NCBI GenBank assembly: GCA_034509425.1
Contig: JAVTVJ010000829.1
Span: 186,001-250,000 of the forward strand
Direction: 5' to 3'
Source of the DNA: Eopsaltria australis
Lineage: Eukaryota > Chordata > Aves > Passeriformes > Petroicidae
DNA: 64,000 nucleotides
In this document: positions 34,751-48,675 of the stretch, one piece after another
Layout of the letters: each line of letters opens with the position of its first letter
Position numbering within the stretch: position 1 is the stretch's first letter
The notes under the pieces: model-generated
Databases searched by the model: none
Seen by the model: the letters and a program-made list of their open reading frames with translations, nothing else
Told to the model about the DNA's origin: nothing
Translations under genes and position numbers: made by a program

Positions 34751-37700
34751 AAGAGACTTAATTCATGGTGAAAGAAGAATATAAACTTACAAAACAAGGG
34801 AAGGCTGTTATTAGAATAGTCTATATGTGTCTGGTAAATGCTTTCAGTGAAAGATACTAAAAGATGTGGAAAAATGCTTGGGACTACAGGGTTGATCTCA
34901 GGTCTGGAATAAAAATACCTTGCACTGACAGATTTAGAGCATAAAATTTGTTGAGTCTGTCAAAAGAAACGGGAGCTGGAACTTGATTATAGCATGGAAC
35001 TGCTTTGACAGGAAGAAAATAAGTACAAACACCTTTATAATCTGCAGAAAAAGTACACCAGGAAACAGCATTTGGGGCTGAAACTAAACAAATTTACATC
35101 TAAAAATCCAACATGTCTTTTTTTATTTGCCTTCCAAAAGAAAGGAATTATATTGTGTCTGTCTTGTCTGTCTTTCTCTCCACCTGTTTGTGCTTGAGTC
35201 TCTTGATAAATTGCCACCACATTTGGAACAGAAGAAGATTCATTATATCAGAAGTACTGCCTTAAAAATTACTATTTTTCTGCAAGATGTAGGAAAATAA
35301 GAATCCAGAAGAGGAAGACTGTGTGGATTCTCTTCAAGATGAGAAAGACCTGCACTCAGCTCTCATAAGACTTTAATGAAGTGTTGTTGTCCATACTTTA
35401 AATTTAAGGAAAAATTTCCATTACAGCTAACATGCTACTAAACACCCAAGAATCTGAATTAGAGACATAAATCCAAAGGAATACAAGATGTTTCTACTAC
35501 TTGAAGAAATAAACCAGCCAAAAATTAGGATGGTTAAACTCTAGAGAAAAATAAGAAGGGAAGAAATGCACTCCCTTAATTTATTGCTATTCCCTATAGG
35601 GTTTTTATGCACATATGGTAAGAGCTTTTCTCCTGGACAATCTCACATGTGTGAGACTGGAATATCAGTGTAGATAGAGGAATGGGGAAAAAAAGGCATC
35701 ACAACTGAAGAGTGAAAAGGTATGAGCTGTTCTTCTCTGAAAGGAGTTGGAAAAAACCCCAGGATTGCCCAGATCAGTGAAATGTTTAGTCATGCACACC
35801 CCAAGACTGTGGCTGAGCTATGGCTCAGGTACTACCCTCAGTTTTTCAGCATCATCACAGTCCTAGATTTTATAGAGGTCCCTTATTCATTGTTATTAGG
35901 ATGAACTGTGAGGTGAACTGATCTTAAATATCTAACGTAGCCAATAGATTTAATTACAAACATTCACTTATAGCAATAGTGTGAGGTTTCATTCCTGTTA
36001 ACCTGGAAGACCAGTATTTTCTTTACAGCCCACTTTGTTTGTCTTTCAACATGGTTCACTTACAGTTTTATGGGTCACTCACTGGCAAATAACAAGGGAA
36101 CATTACTTTTGGAGAACTGTACGTTATTAGTAATAAAAAATCTGAGCTGCTATGGAAAAAAACCCTCACTTTTTAAAGCCCAAAGTGTTTCCTGATTTGA
36201 AGTATAGACTATTTAGCATTAATGTGTGGTCATTTGCCTTTGCCAAAGCCCTATTTTAACAAGCTTCTCTCACAAAACCAGTAGACTACCAAATACTAGT
36301 TCTAAGTTTTCCACACACCCTAGTATGTGTGAAGTAAAGAGAACAAACAGAATATTCGTTTGATGCATCACAGAGCTTGAAAGGGAGCACAGCAGAGAAA
36401 AACCAAAGAAATAAAAAGGCAACAAGTGTGAATTCTTGTATATTGCTGGTCCAGGACACTAACAGTGCCTTCAAACAAAACGGATTCCATCCAGTGGCAG
36501 AGTGGCTGGAACACAGGACATAGAGTGTTCAGTTAGCTGGTTGAGCTATTTTAACAATGGTGATTGTTAAATGATAGAGATTGCCATTACAATTGTAAAT
36601 TGTAAAACTCTACAAAGATGAAAAAAAGACAAAGAAATTAAGAGTTCTAGTTAGGTGCTTCTTTTTTCCCCAAGTGTTACCTTTTCCCAGATGCTAGCCC
36701 AAATTAGCCCACTTGGTCCACTGCAATGTATTTTTCAAAAGGCTCAGCTGATATCAAAATGTCAGCACCTTCTCCCCTCTGCTCTAAGGATGTCCAACAC
36801 AAACTACTGCTGGTATTTCCAGTTACTAACAACAGCCAGAAGATCCTTGGCAAAGCTTTAAATTATTGACTGAAAAGAGATCAGAAACCATTGCGCAGCA
36901 CTCAGCAAGGGTTGGTTGGAAGTATCTGATGAGCATTAGCAAGGGTTAGATCAGGTCCAGTTTGCCCTTATAGTGTAATCAAAGTCCTATATCAAAGTTT
37001 TGTCACAGCTCTTGTATGAATGACAGCAACAATCTATTTCCACACAGATTTGTGGCAAGGTTGCAGCCAAAAGATCAGAGCATTTGGGGCTTTCTTCCTC
37101 CTCTGATTGGGAGACAGCAGTTTTCTTCACAGACTGATGATTTCTCTGCAACAGTAGCTCCATTAATACCTGTCTCTGGTTAAAAGGTTGTACCCACCCC
37201 AGCCAAGAACAAAATCATCAGAAAAGTGAACAACACTGAAGATCCACCCACATGAATATTCCTCTATTTTTTTTCTTCTTCACAATTACACTGAAGGAGA
37301 ACAGCAGAAGCAATTTTTTTCTTGCGATCAGGTTGCCCTAAAACAAACCAAGTGATAATGGGAGAAATATTGTATTAGCCATCCAAGCATGCAACCAGCC
37401 CAGTATGTTCACTTATGCCCTGGAAAAACACAGTGCACAAATGCTAACATAACTGTTTGAGAACTGACAGTATTTCATGAGCAAGGATGGGCAGTAATGT
37501 GAAGAAAGGTATGCTCAGAAATTCATTTAATATTCTTGTCCCCATTCCCTTGAAAACCAGGTTCGCAGATGTTTATGACCCTCTCAAAGAAACACACACA
37601 AATACTCACAGCAGAAGCTTTGGCTGCAAGATTTTGGTTGCAAGAAATGAGAGTCCTAATGCATGGCAATATGTATCAGGCCTTACAGCTTCCTGAGGCT

Positions 37701-39556
37701 TACACCTTTCTGGGGTTTAAATGTAAGACACAATTACAGAAAATGAAAAGGAGAAAGAAAACACTCATGTAGGGAAATCTTGAGTTTTATTTTCTGAATA
37801 TAAAAGCTTTCTCAAAAATCACTTTCATAATTTTTTTTTCCTTATATATTATCTCCAGTGACATAAATGAAGTAAGACTAAATTTATGCTGGAAGGTGCA
37901 TGGCTTTAACATTGAATTGGAAGCTAATGGAGAATTTCTTTTTACATGGTTTCATGGGAGCATTTTCTCAGGAGGCATTTATGAATTGATATTGAAAACT
38001 ATTTGTGGATTTGGGAATCACTCAGTGAGGTAACAGATAGAGCTCACTGCTATTTCCTATTCTTGGTAATAATGTTAAACCGTTATTGACAAAAGATGCT
38101 AAATGTCAGTGTTCCCTTCAAAGCATCTTCTCTCTTTCACACAGAAAATGCCTGATATCTTTTTGGCTGTTCCTCTCCAGAGTTCTTCAAAATGCAGAGC
38201 CAAAATAGGTAGAGAAAGAATAGGTTTGAATTCATATAAAGCTGCTACCACCTGGTTTCTATGGAACTTTTCCAATGATGCAATTTATTGTACTGTCCAT
38301 TCCAGATATAACTAAAAACAAAGACTTTGGGGACCTTGGTTCTGCAAGTAGCCTGAAGGTTCTTGGAGACCAGACTGCTCCAGAATGATCCCCTCTCCTT
38401 GTGGGATTATATAAACAGCAATAAAGAATGCTTGGCTAAGACTATGTAAAAATTCCATAATTCCATGATAGAAATTTACACTGTCTTTACAGGCAATGAA
38501 TAAATGTCTAAGACAATGAAGAATCAGGGTTACTGCATTTGGTAATGTCCATTTAGACAAGACTTCTGATGATGTATTTGGTTTGATTTGTGACAAGTTT
38601 CTGACTTTTTCAGTGTGATGTCATTCATTATCACCATTGACCTAAAATTTTCGTAGAGTTTTGTAATTTTTTCAAAATAACATTTCTGTTAGTGCTACTT
38701 ATTTCTAAAGTTTTCACAGAAAGACGTGAGTTTTTGCAAAATTCTTTTCCATTATCCCTGTATGGATAACATTCTCAGACATTATCCTTTCAGTAATTTT
38801 CTATTAACCTATGTAGTCACATTAGAATGCTTTATAGACAAGTCTTGCTTGGTTAGTTATATTGTAGCAAACTGTCTTACCTATGTGATTAAAAAATAAA
38901 TATTAAGTCACCTTAATCCCAAGATATGTTACTATATTATTAATGGTTCTTGTTTGCCTGACCTTATAAAAAGATATTTGATTTTGTTGTTTCAAATAAG
39001 TATAAATAATTCAAGAAAGTGTTTTTATAAGCAGGTTATTACCTATAAGGAGGTAGCTTTTAGGACAGCCTTTAGTATAAAATATGTATAACTGCCACAT
39101 ATATTATTAACAGGTACCCAAAATTGTTAGCACAGTACCTTATTACCAGAAAAACAAATGAGAATTCTGATATGAAATACTGCATCAGAAGAGATGGGTG
39201 AAAGCAGACAGGTTTTTTTCTTAAATGCATCTGCTTTCCATTCATGGGAATTGAAACAAACATCAGTGTAAGGCCTTCACAGTGTTTTGTCTCATTGTTA
39301 TAAGTTTAGAGACAGCAGGAGAAGATAAGAACTTGTCTCACAGAAAAAGGAACATAAAATCATGTCTCACTGGCAGGGAAAATAAGCATATTTGCCATCA
39401 AGAGGACAATCTGCTATTTCATTCCTTTGGTGCAGTTCATATTACGATGGTCACAATGTCAGGATTAATTAGACCAGAGGGTGGTGTAAATGCCAAAAGA
39501 AGAAGTTGCAGTGCATCTGTTCTAATTTATCTCATGGATGTTCCTTCAGTGAGTAA

Positions 39557-39830
39557 GTGAAGAGCGTGGCTTGGGCCATCTGTGACCCAGTTAGACAGAG
39601 CAGGATGGCCTGTTGCCTTGCGGGTGCCAGGACAGGAGTTGTGACAGAAAGGTCAAGGATTGGCCTGAAGAGCGCTGGGGAATTTCCACTCATACGCAAA
39701 CCTGGGACTGGAGACAGCAAGAGAGACTCTCAGACGACCCAAGTGACCTTGAAAGGGAAAATAAAGGCTGGATCTTCTCAGGCAATCGTCTCTAGGTTAT
39801 TCTTCAGCCTGTTAGCAAAGGAGCAGACAT
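39557..39830. repeat. Unidentified CpG-containing segment, possible interspersed repeat
   Basis: This stretch differs from its AT-rich surroundings. It has several CpG (TTGCGGGTG, AGAGCGCTGG, CATACGCAAAC, AGACGACCC) and a late AATAAAGGCTGG that resembles an LTR poly(A) signal. It keeps a 93-codon plus-strand frame (39557-39838) of no known family. No terminal repeat or target duplication could be fixed, so it could be an LTR fragment or simply unique sequence. Confidence 0.25.
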
Positions 39831-42800
39831 ATGGATAAGAGTCAATTTATTGATGTAGAAATAGTGCCAGGAAGAAAGCCAGTCAGGAACCCTATGGGAA
39901 GAGAGAGAAGTGCCCTCTAACAACATCTTTAACCAAGACTTCAGACACCAAATAGTAAAGAAGGAGAGATAGCCAATGGCTTTGTTTAAAGATACAATAA
40001 AATTTTTATATTGACCTGTATTTCAGCATAAATTTTATAAAAATTAGATGGGTATGCTTCCCAACTTGATAAAACAAACAATGAGCTAAAGCTCTGTGTG
40101 TTTGATTGGCTGATGAATTAGAAAGAAAGGAGCAGACAATGAGTTAGCAGAGATTCCACATTTGGATTTCTAATGTTGGGTCATAGAGAACTTGGGGAAT
40201 GATGTTAAAAACAGTAAAATAATAGTCACCCTGAATATATTTATCACATGCAGCTGCCTTAAAAAAACAGTGCTAAAAATTCTGTTAAATTGGGTCAGCA
40301 TTAATCTTTTAATTTTTTTATCTGATAATGATTAATAAAAATACTGAGAGTCAACACAGAAGAGGACTGGAAAAAAATTAGTTAAAAAAAACCAAACTAC
40401 ATGAGAACTGAGAAATAGCTATGTAAACATACAGTTGGAGATAAGTTTGTAATAAGCAATAATGGCCATCAAAAATTCAGTGCAGTTTTCTGTTGAATAA
40501 GCTAAAGGATCATATCCTGGGGCTTTAGTTTTCCTCAATGTGCTAGGAGAGAACTTAGAGAGGTGTAATTAAAAATCATGATTCTACAGGGATTAGATGA
40601 AGAGAAAAAAAGGGTATGAGGATGGAAAAGAATTAACTAATAGTGCTGTAATGCCAATAGGAGAAAACAAGATACTCGGTTTTGTTACAAGAAAATAAAA
40701 CACAAACCCATTTTTTAAAAGGAAAAGAAAAGAGGGAGGGATAGTTTTTAATAAGGTGTCTACATGAAAGGGCATAACTACAAAGGAACAAGATTTTAAA
40801 AATGAAGAGACGTGAATAAAGATAGAGAAGAGCAGAAGTTATATGTATCAGCAGGAAATTTAAGGATGAGCACGGTGAGAAAGTTTCCCCCAAGTGGAGC
40901 CTGTGAAAGTGAAGAACAGCCTCTTCAGGAACTGCTGAACCATATGTCTGTAAAGGGCTCCAAAGAAAGCATTAAAAAGACAGTTTGATGGGGCTAACAA
41001 GCTTTCATTACAGGTAGCTAAGCTAAATAATACATAACTAGAGGTCATTTCCACCACTACACTAAACTAATTTTCTATAGCACTTCACTTAATTGAACTA
41101 ATGAAAAGTTGGTACTTTCATTCAAAAGCACATTGAAACAGATAGACTTAAAATTGTTCCAGGAAGCTTCTGCTTAACTATTAATTTGCTTTACTAGTTT
41201 TACTGAGCAAAAGGACTACCAAAAGATCCTACTCAAGGAGAAAAATGGGAATAATCTCTTGGATCTTGTCACAGACTCAGAGGTAGAAAATAATCCCAAC
41301 CTTTTTTCATTAAGGTCTGCAATTTACTTGAACCCCAGCAGCTCAGAATAACTATGTCTGCTATGCATCAATAGCTATAATGAAGAGAGATTGATAGAAA
41401 GCAGAGATTTAGTAGCAACTCAGCAATTAAATTGCACAGCTAGTCTTTCTTCCACTGTTCCCTGGTGCATACAATTCTGTTCATTAATCTGCATGTTGAT
41501 TATAGCCCCTCTGTGATATTGATCTGTGTTTCACGGTCCTGGGTTTGCAAGAACATGTAGTTGTGATGGGCAGCCACAGTACTGCATACACATTGCATTA
41601 CTGCTGAAATATTTAAAGCCAGAAAAAGAAATAAAAGTTAGCGATCCTTGAACTGATTAGAGCTCCTGTACATTTGCTATAGCAATATTTTCTTTTTCCC
41701 TCCAGTTGCTATCAATAGAAAGAAAAACTAAACAAATTTACTCAGAAGAAAAGAGGACAACACAAACTGATCCCTTAGAAGTCATTTGACTCTTTAACAA
41801 TTTCAAAAACAGCATTCTGCAATTTTTCAACCAATTTTATGCCTTTACAACAACTTATTCCTCTAGACATGTTTGTGTGGACAAATACAAGAAGGCTAAT
41901 ATTTGCTGTTTTATACACCAGTGAAGGCATTTCTCCTCCTTTTTCATCCCAGTTCCATGTTCTGAATCTTCTGTATTTTTGTTTGGATTTGCTGTAACGT
42001 AACAATTGTTTAGTTTATTTTTTGTTTATTTAAAGAACACACACTCAGAAGAAAGAGTTCATCTGTGGATTCATCCATGCTTGAATTGGGCAGTTATCCT
42101 ATCAGCTGACTTCTCTGGGCATCTATACCATCAGATACAAGACTAGAGGGGACAGCTCCTGGCTGGGGAATGCTCTCACATTGCACATGGAAGATGATCC
42201 ACAGAGTGATGTAGAGGGAGAAACTGAAGGACAGACATTTTAAAGTGATTAAGAAGGTGTTATAGAAAGTTAGAAGGAAAGGGAATGATGAATCTTAACA
42301 GTAAGGCTGTGGGGACAAAAAAGCTGTAATGTAACAGCATATAATGGCAAAAGAAAAGCAGAGCTGACACAGTCAGTGTGTGCCTCTCAGGAGCCCAATG
42401 CTGTCCCTTTGAGAGATGGCTCACTGTGTCAGCAAGTCTCCTCTGGTGAGGCAGAGGAAATACCCCTTGACCATTTTTCTTCCAGATTTCTCTTGTGATG
42501 AGAACGGAATCACTGCAAAGAAGAGAGAATTGTTGCTGAAAGGAGAACAGAAGGAAGAAAAATGACTGAAGAGAAGAAAGTAACTGATGAGGAAAAGAAG
42601 GAAAATGTGAAATAAATAGAAGCAAAGCTCGAAAAACAAAGGAAGAAAAGTAACAACCAGAAGAAGGAAAGGTTTTCTGAAATATCTGCCTGTAAGAATG
42701 CAAAGCAAACCAGATGTACTACAAAACCAGTTTGATTATCAGTAGGATATCTATCTATAATAGGATACCAGCCCAGACCTGAAATATTCATGCATTTACG

Positions 42801-45800
42801 TCCAGAGGATTTTTCTGTCCATTTAAACATTTTTTTCTGCCACGAATCAGGAGAAATCTTCTTTTACTTTAGTTATTTTTGCAAATCACTGATAATACTG
42901 GTACAGTCAATAAACACTGGTACAACACAGGTGTGAAAACTTAGCATTTGGCTCCTTGGTTTTAGTGGCTTTTTGCAGAGATTTGTATGAGGCTCTCATA
43001 TATTTATGTGAGTGCCCTACGAATATAGTTCACTTACTATGAGATACTTATATTAATCTCTTTCAGGATAACTATTTGCAAAGATTATTCAATACCTTCT
43101 GTTGGTGCTATTCCATTTTATATGGATTTGAATTATTTAAAATATCCACTAGGTCAAGAACTATGTGAAAGCTCTGCCTCACTTGCAATGAAGCTAATAG
43201 CTGAGGTGGTTTAAGACCATCTTAATCACTGCTTAACTCGACACTTCACTGGGGATTACAAATCAGGCTTGATTAAACTGAACCCATACCTTGGTCACTG
43301 GAGTTCATAGCTTGATGTCTTAATACCAGCAGTCTTTGGCAGAGAGACAGAACAGGCAACCCTGGACAGCAGCTTCCTAAACTGACATAACTGGACACAC
43401 CAGAAATTTTCTGACTGAGTGTTAATTTTTGACCCAATAGTAATGGTACCCACCTGAGAAGGAAAATCTCAAATTGTATCACCTCCAGAGTTAAGCAGAA
43501 CAGATATTTACCCCTTGCCATGCTCAGAGAAATGTTCTGTGCCTGACAGTATCTAGCTCTTATTTCCATTAGCACTAGATTATTGAAAATTTTCCCAAAA
43601 AAAGCAGTTTGTTGAAATAGATCAAAATCCATGGTGTATTTACACTTTGGTGAAGCAGTGTGTCGTGTTTCCTGTTTTCTGCCCAGCTCCTGAAACACAG
43701 AGACACCTCGAGCACAACAACAGACAGCTCGAAATGAGCTGGAGATTCTCTCTGACAATATTTTTGTTATCAAATGTCTGGCTGTACTTATTTTTCATTC
43801 ACTGACTGCTTGATTCATTGCCAGTGGTTCTCTGCCAGTGGAAACATCCACCCCAGTGGATTGCTAACAGCACTTTGGCTTTAAACTGCAGCCAGATTCC
43901 ACAGAGCTTAGCCTAGAAAATGCGCAGGGTCTCGGGCCAGCACATCTCGTGGGTTCAACAAGGGCTGTGGCTGGTAGAACCACAGAGCAGAACCATGCAG
44001 GGGCTCTCTGTTCCCAGGAACTGCCAGGGCATCCCCTCATCAATAATGAGTTTTTAAATTTACACCTAGTTTTAGCTGCCACCCACTAATTGCATTTTTC
44101 TCTTTTTTCAAGATATGGTAATTTCCATGCCTGAGTTTTCCGCTTTTATTCTGCCTTTGGTTTAGCCAGTCCTTGCCTCCTCCTAATTTTCCTGTGTTTT
44201 ATTTCACATCTTCAGGACATTTTCTTCAGAGGCCATTTCTTCTTGATATTTTATATTCAGGAATTCTCCTTTGTTGACCTAATATTTGTTTTATAAATAT
44301 CCACTTGATTTATGATTTCTTTGCTATTGCCTCAATTTTTTTACTGTTATTGCAATTTCCATCAACCTGACCTTACTCTTTTTGCTGGTGCTCTTAACAC
44401 TTCCTCTTTACTTTCATCCTAAATTACCTCTTTCATGTGAGGCTCATTCAAATGGCATTTGAAATTCAGATTCCCTGAGCTTGATATTGCAAGCCCCAGA
44501 GTAGTTCTTGAGAAAAGAAAGGCCACCTGAGTTTGATTAAAGCCAAAGGGGTTGGACAAGCATGCTGCAAGTTGTCTGTTCCTGCAAGGATCAGCCTGGC
44601 TCCCCCAGCTTGGCAGAAGTGCTGCTGGCAAGCCTCAGACTCCCACTTCCAATGGCAAATCACAGGGTAAGGCACCACCAGTGTCAGGATGGTTGGCAGA
44701 GCCAGGCGTGCTGTACTCGAGAACATGCCATGTTTCACCTTCGCTGTCTCCTTGCTCCTGACAGAGGCAGCTTCCACTTCTCCACATTTAATCTTAGCTG
44801 TGCTCTGTGTTTTGTGTTTGCACATACAGCCTCTCTATGAGGATGTACACTATCCATCCTTTTATTTATTATTTTAAATCTTTTTCAAAAAGCCCAGCCA
44901 GCCTTAGACCCGGAAGGTTGATTCACCATCTGTTCAAAGTGAAAAACATCAGGGTAAATAAAATTTGGATAAGGAGGCTCACAGTAAACAGGCCAAATCT
45001 TTCTAAAATGTTGGAGGAAATAGCACATCTTAATCATACAGTTTTCTTGTATCGAGCACAGCCATTTGCTTTGAAGTTTTAGACAGTCCTTAATTTTTGA
45101 ACCCTTTCTTACCTTTCAGCTTAGACTATGGCAGACATGAGTAAGATTGAGAGACTTGAGGAGGGAGGAAAGGAAGTTAACAAGATGAAGGCATGAGCTT
45201 TACATAAAAGCTACTGTTACATATTTTTCCACATCAAAACACAAAGAATGGGCACAGAAATAACCTAAATATTTTTTTTTTTACAAAAAGGTGCCTTAGG
45301 GCTAGTGGATTTTAATCTTGGATGAATGCTGCATATGGTTTGCCTTATCTCAGAAAATCTGATGCTCTTAATGCTTGCACATGTGAAGGGCTAATTTTCA
45401 TGCATTTTTCTGGGGTACAGAACTGCCTGGAGTTTTGAAACTAGACCTTAATTTGCAGACTAAAAAAAAACAAATCTCGATTTACCCAGGATTGCCTTTC
45501 ACTTGTTTCCATTTAAAGGGATGTTTCAGCCCAGATTTAAAGGATTAAGTTCATCCCTTAATTATTGCAAGTGACCAGGCATTTATCTTCCAGTCTCTAA
45601 CATATTGAAGATTATGCAATTTACTTGAGAATTTTGAAAAAGAAATCAATATGTTCCCAAGATAAACATACTGTCTCCTTCCTCACACTAGGGAAGCCAG
45701 TCAAGGGAAGTTAATTGCCTAGACCCATCAGTGCGGAGAACAGCATTAATAAATGGGGTGTACTGGCTTGTATAAAGGACAGATGTGAGTTTTCTGCTCC

Positions 45801-48535
45801 ACTGTACGATGAATTAATTCTCTCTCTTTTCTACTTTTTCTCAATTTATATATCGCAGTGACCACTGAAGAGCTGTGTTTACAGTCATTTTGCCAAACTG
45901 TAGCCAGACTCAAAGCCTGGCCCCATCCTTATTCTTCAGACCTCATCCCCAGGTCAGACCCATCTGGAAAAATGCTCAAGTATGAGACAAGTGACATCCA
46001 ATCTGAAGATGGGAATCACTGAGCTGTCTATCATCTACAGACATATTCTCTGTCTCCCCTTCTGTCCCCTCTGTATTATTACTTATCCCTGGAGACTACA
46101 ATGTCTGAATTATGTTGCCGCCACTACCAAAAAGCTTGCTGCAGAGGAAAAGGTAGGATGCAGAAAAAATCCAAATGAGGTTTGGCAAGTCAGCTGGTGC
46201 TTCAGGCAAGAGCAGCTTGGCAAAGGGACTGCATCACCGTGAGCTCTGCTCTCATCAAACACAGAGTTGTTCACGACTCGTGGCTTTCCACTTGGCTAAG
46301 GAAGGGAAAAATGGCACTCGTGGCTCTCTGGCTCCCTGGCTTCTGCCCACCAGAGCTTGTGCTGCCACTTACATGGCTGAAAGAGTAAGGCAATTGGGCT
46401 GGCCCAGGGGGAGGAGGGTGCTGGCTTGCCTAACAGAGTTGCAAGGCTAACGTGGTTGGAAGAACAAGAGCTGGAACGGCAAGGGCAGGGACAGCCCCAG
46501 CTTCCTAAGCCCCTTCAGACAGCTCTCATCCCTGCAGATACACTGCAGGCCAATAAAGTTGCACAGAATTGGGGACTGGAAGGTGTTAACTCAGGACACA
46601 CTGGTTATTGGTGAAAATTTCCTACATGGATGTTGTTAGCCAAAGGGGAACACAGAAGAGGTCAAATATCATCACATAGACAGGGGAGCTTCTGAGCACC
46701 TGCTGAAGGAGCTGCTGGGCAGTAGCTAAGCACTGTGCATTACTTCTGTGCCCAAAGCCAAAGGGATTATCAGATTCATTACCATTTTAGGGTCCAAACT
46801 TCTTCTTTTAGAAATCTTTCATAATTTTAAGAGGCATGACTATGAAATATTACCCTCTCCCTGCTTGGGTCACTAATCTGTGCTTCACAGCTTCCACATC
46901 AAAGTAGCCAGACACTGTTTTCAAATATGTTGTTTTAGTAAAATATACTTTTATCAGAAAAAAGAATGTCTAAAATATAGAGACCATTCAGTCTGATGTG
47001 CAGAGGATTTGTGCAGGCATGTGAGTTATGTAAGCACAAATCACATATCATAAGAGTCATACATATATATCTACACACAGTCCATCGTATTTTTAAAAAG
47101 TCACTTTTTAAACATGTCCTTTTAAAGTTTCTGCTCACTCAGGACAACGTGCACCATTCACCTGATAGTTTCACATTGATTTATTTGTTATTCTGTGCCA
47201 ATCTACTGCTCCTCAATTGCCAAGGTATGTCTGTGTGATCCTGCTGTATATCTTCAGGCTAGATAAGTTGTACAGTGTATGTCTTTAGGCATTCATACTA
47301 CAGCACTCTTCCAAGATCATACAGGATCCAATCTAAAATCCAGCAAAATCAGTGAGACTTTTGGCAATTACTTCAGTGAGGTCTAAAATAGACAATACAT
47401 ACAAAGACTCTTTAAAAGACATAATTGCAAAGAAATTGCTGAAGATATCCATGATACTGTTTCAAGGCTAGGCAGTGAAAATATGCAAAATCTGTACGTT
47501 TGATGACACAATTCAGAAAAAAAAAGCTAATAATAGAAAGAAGCAGGGTATCTAGATTTAATATGAAAACTTTTAATCAAGAGTGTTACCCTATCTAAAG
47601 GAATACTGAATCCATAAAATAAAAAACTGTAGCATGCATAATATTTTCATTAAAAATTAAAGTCTGTGTCAAATACATTTGGAAAACTTTTAAAAATTAC
47701 ATTGGGCTTTCCTGTCATGTCTACCTTGTCTAATGCGACATGTACAATTTCATTAAAATGTAGCACATAGTCCTCCTCTCCCTGCTTTATCTCCTCCTCT
47801 TTGCTCCTACCAGTGTAGCACCACTCATGCTAAGATTTTCTGATCTAAGAGGACTTAAATTCAGACCTCCTGAGGGTATCAAATTAAAGAGCTGCAGTCG
47901 TAGTTTCTCATTCTACAGGGGAAATAGGATCACGTCTCAAAGAGCATCCTTCTTAGCCTCTTATTAACACTCAAAGAAATACTTACCCTAATACAATTAC
48001 AAACACTAGCTAATCTGTATTGCTGTCTTTCCCTTTCACATCTCTTTTGGTAAAGTCACTGTCTTATTCTATATATTTTCATATCCTGGCTTGGGTTTTC
48101 TTTCTATTTAAGATGAGATTGAGTTCATCTTCTGCACAAACACTTTATTTACAGTATTTGGTCTCTTAGGGAATTAAATTTAAATTCTATAGCAGATTAG
48201 CTTATGCACTGTAGAGTATTGCTTGACGTACACACATGCACACACTTACACACAAGGAGATCTTGGCTTTGCTACATATTGGTAGAAAAGAAGTAAATAT
48301 TGACATTCTAGTAATATCCCAAAGTCTCCAGTGAGGACTGGCAAACAGTTGTGGCTTGCACTGCACAGAAAAGAAAATTTAATTGCATCATACGGAAGGA
48401 AAACAATAGAGTTATCCCCCATCCCTCAGCAATATGAGCACTGTAAGTGAGTAAATGCATCAGTGGGTTTTTCACATTTAATGGTGCAATTGCATCCCGT
48501 GTTCCTAGAATGCATACAGTGATTATATTGTATTT
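39831..48535. other. Sequence without recognised genes; purine-rich and less AT-rich patches
   Basis: Plus-strand purine-rich stretches at about 40590-40830 and 42515-42680 explain the long, F/S/L-rich reverse-strand open frames there. A 166-codon reverse frame (43273-43773) matches no family. Two less AT-rich patches, 43830-44060 and 46180-46620, hold no recognised exon; the second contains AATAAAGTTGCACAG near 46553, which could be a poly(A) signal. A 9-bp-arm hairpin, TTTAAAAAG-TCA-CTTTTTAAA, is at 47092-47112. Confidence 0.5.
42515..42680 (+). repeat. Purine-rich (GAAG-type) low-complexity tract
   Basis: About 165 bases consist mainly of A and G in GAAGGA, AGAAGAAAG and GGAAGAAAAG words. 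The strand asymmetry makes the opposite strand appear to code for leucine-, serine- and phenylalanine-rich peptides (up to 147 codons at 42260-42703), which are best treated as artefacts of composition. Confidence 0.7.
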
Positions 48536-48675
48536 TAAAAACAAAACCAAAACATAACAAATGAACAAACAAACCCAACCCCCCCAAAGAACCCCAAAAA
48601 TCCAAACAAAAACCTAAAAAAAAAAACCAAAAAAAAAAACAAAACCCCAAACCAAACCTAAACCACCCAAAAACT
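48536..48675. repeat. A/C-rich low-complexity tract
   Basis: About 140 bases of almost only A and C on the plus strand (AAACAAAACC, CCCCCCC, AAAAAAAAAAACC units) with hardly any G or T. It resembles the tract at 15006-15098 and is likewise not attached to a recognisable retroelement body. Confidence 0.8.

Larger units (their letters stand above)
30536..39556. other. AT-rich sequence without recognised genes
   Basis: It holds the G-rich run at 31023-31050, the duplicated palindrome at 32096-32135, the hairpin at 33224-33252 and a 26-nt T run at 34725-34750. A frame open for 158 codons (33522-33998, plus) shows no known domain. Around 36490-36535, GTGGCAGAGTGGCTGGAACA vaguely resembles a MIR/L2-type segment but is too short to call. 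No known exon was found. Confidence 0.5.

Noticed and set aside
42260..42830. Long F/S/L-rich reverse-strand open frames that look like membrane proteins
   Set aside because: They are produced by a purine-rich tract on the plus strand; three frames are open together, which indicates composition and not coding.
43273..43773. 166-codon reverse-strand open frame
   Set aside because: No domain, signal sequence, splice context or upstream promoter is recognisable, and one frame of this length is expected by chance in the window.
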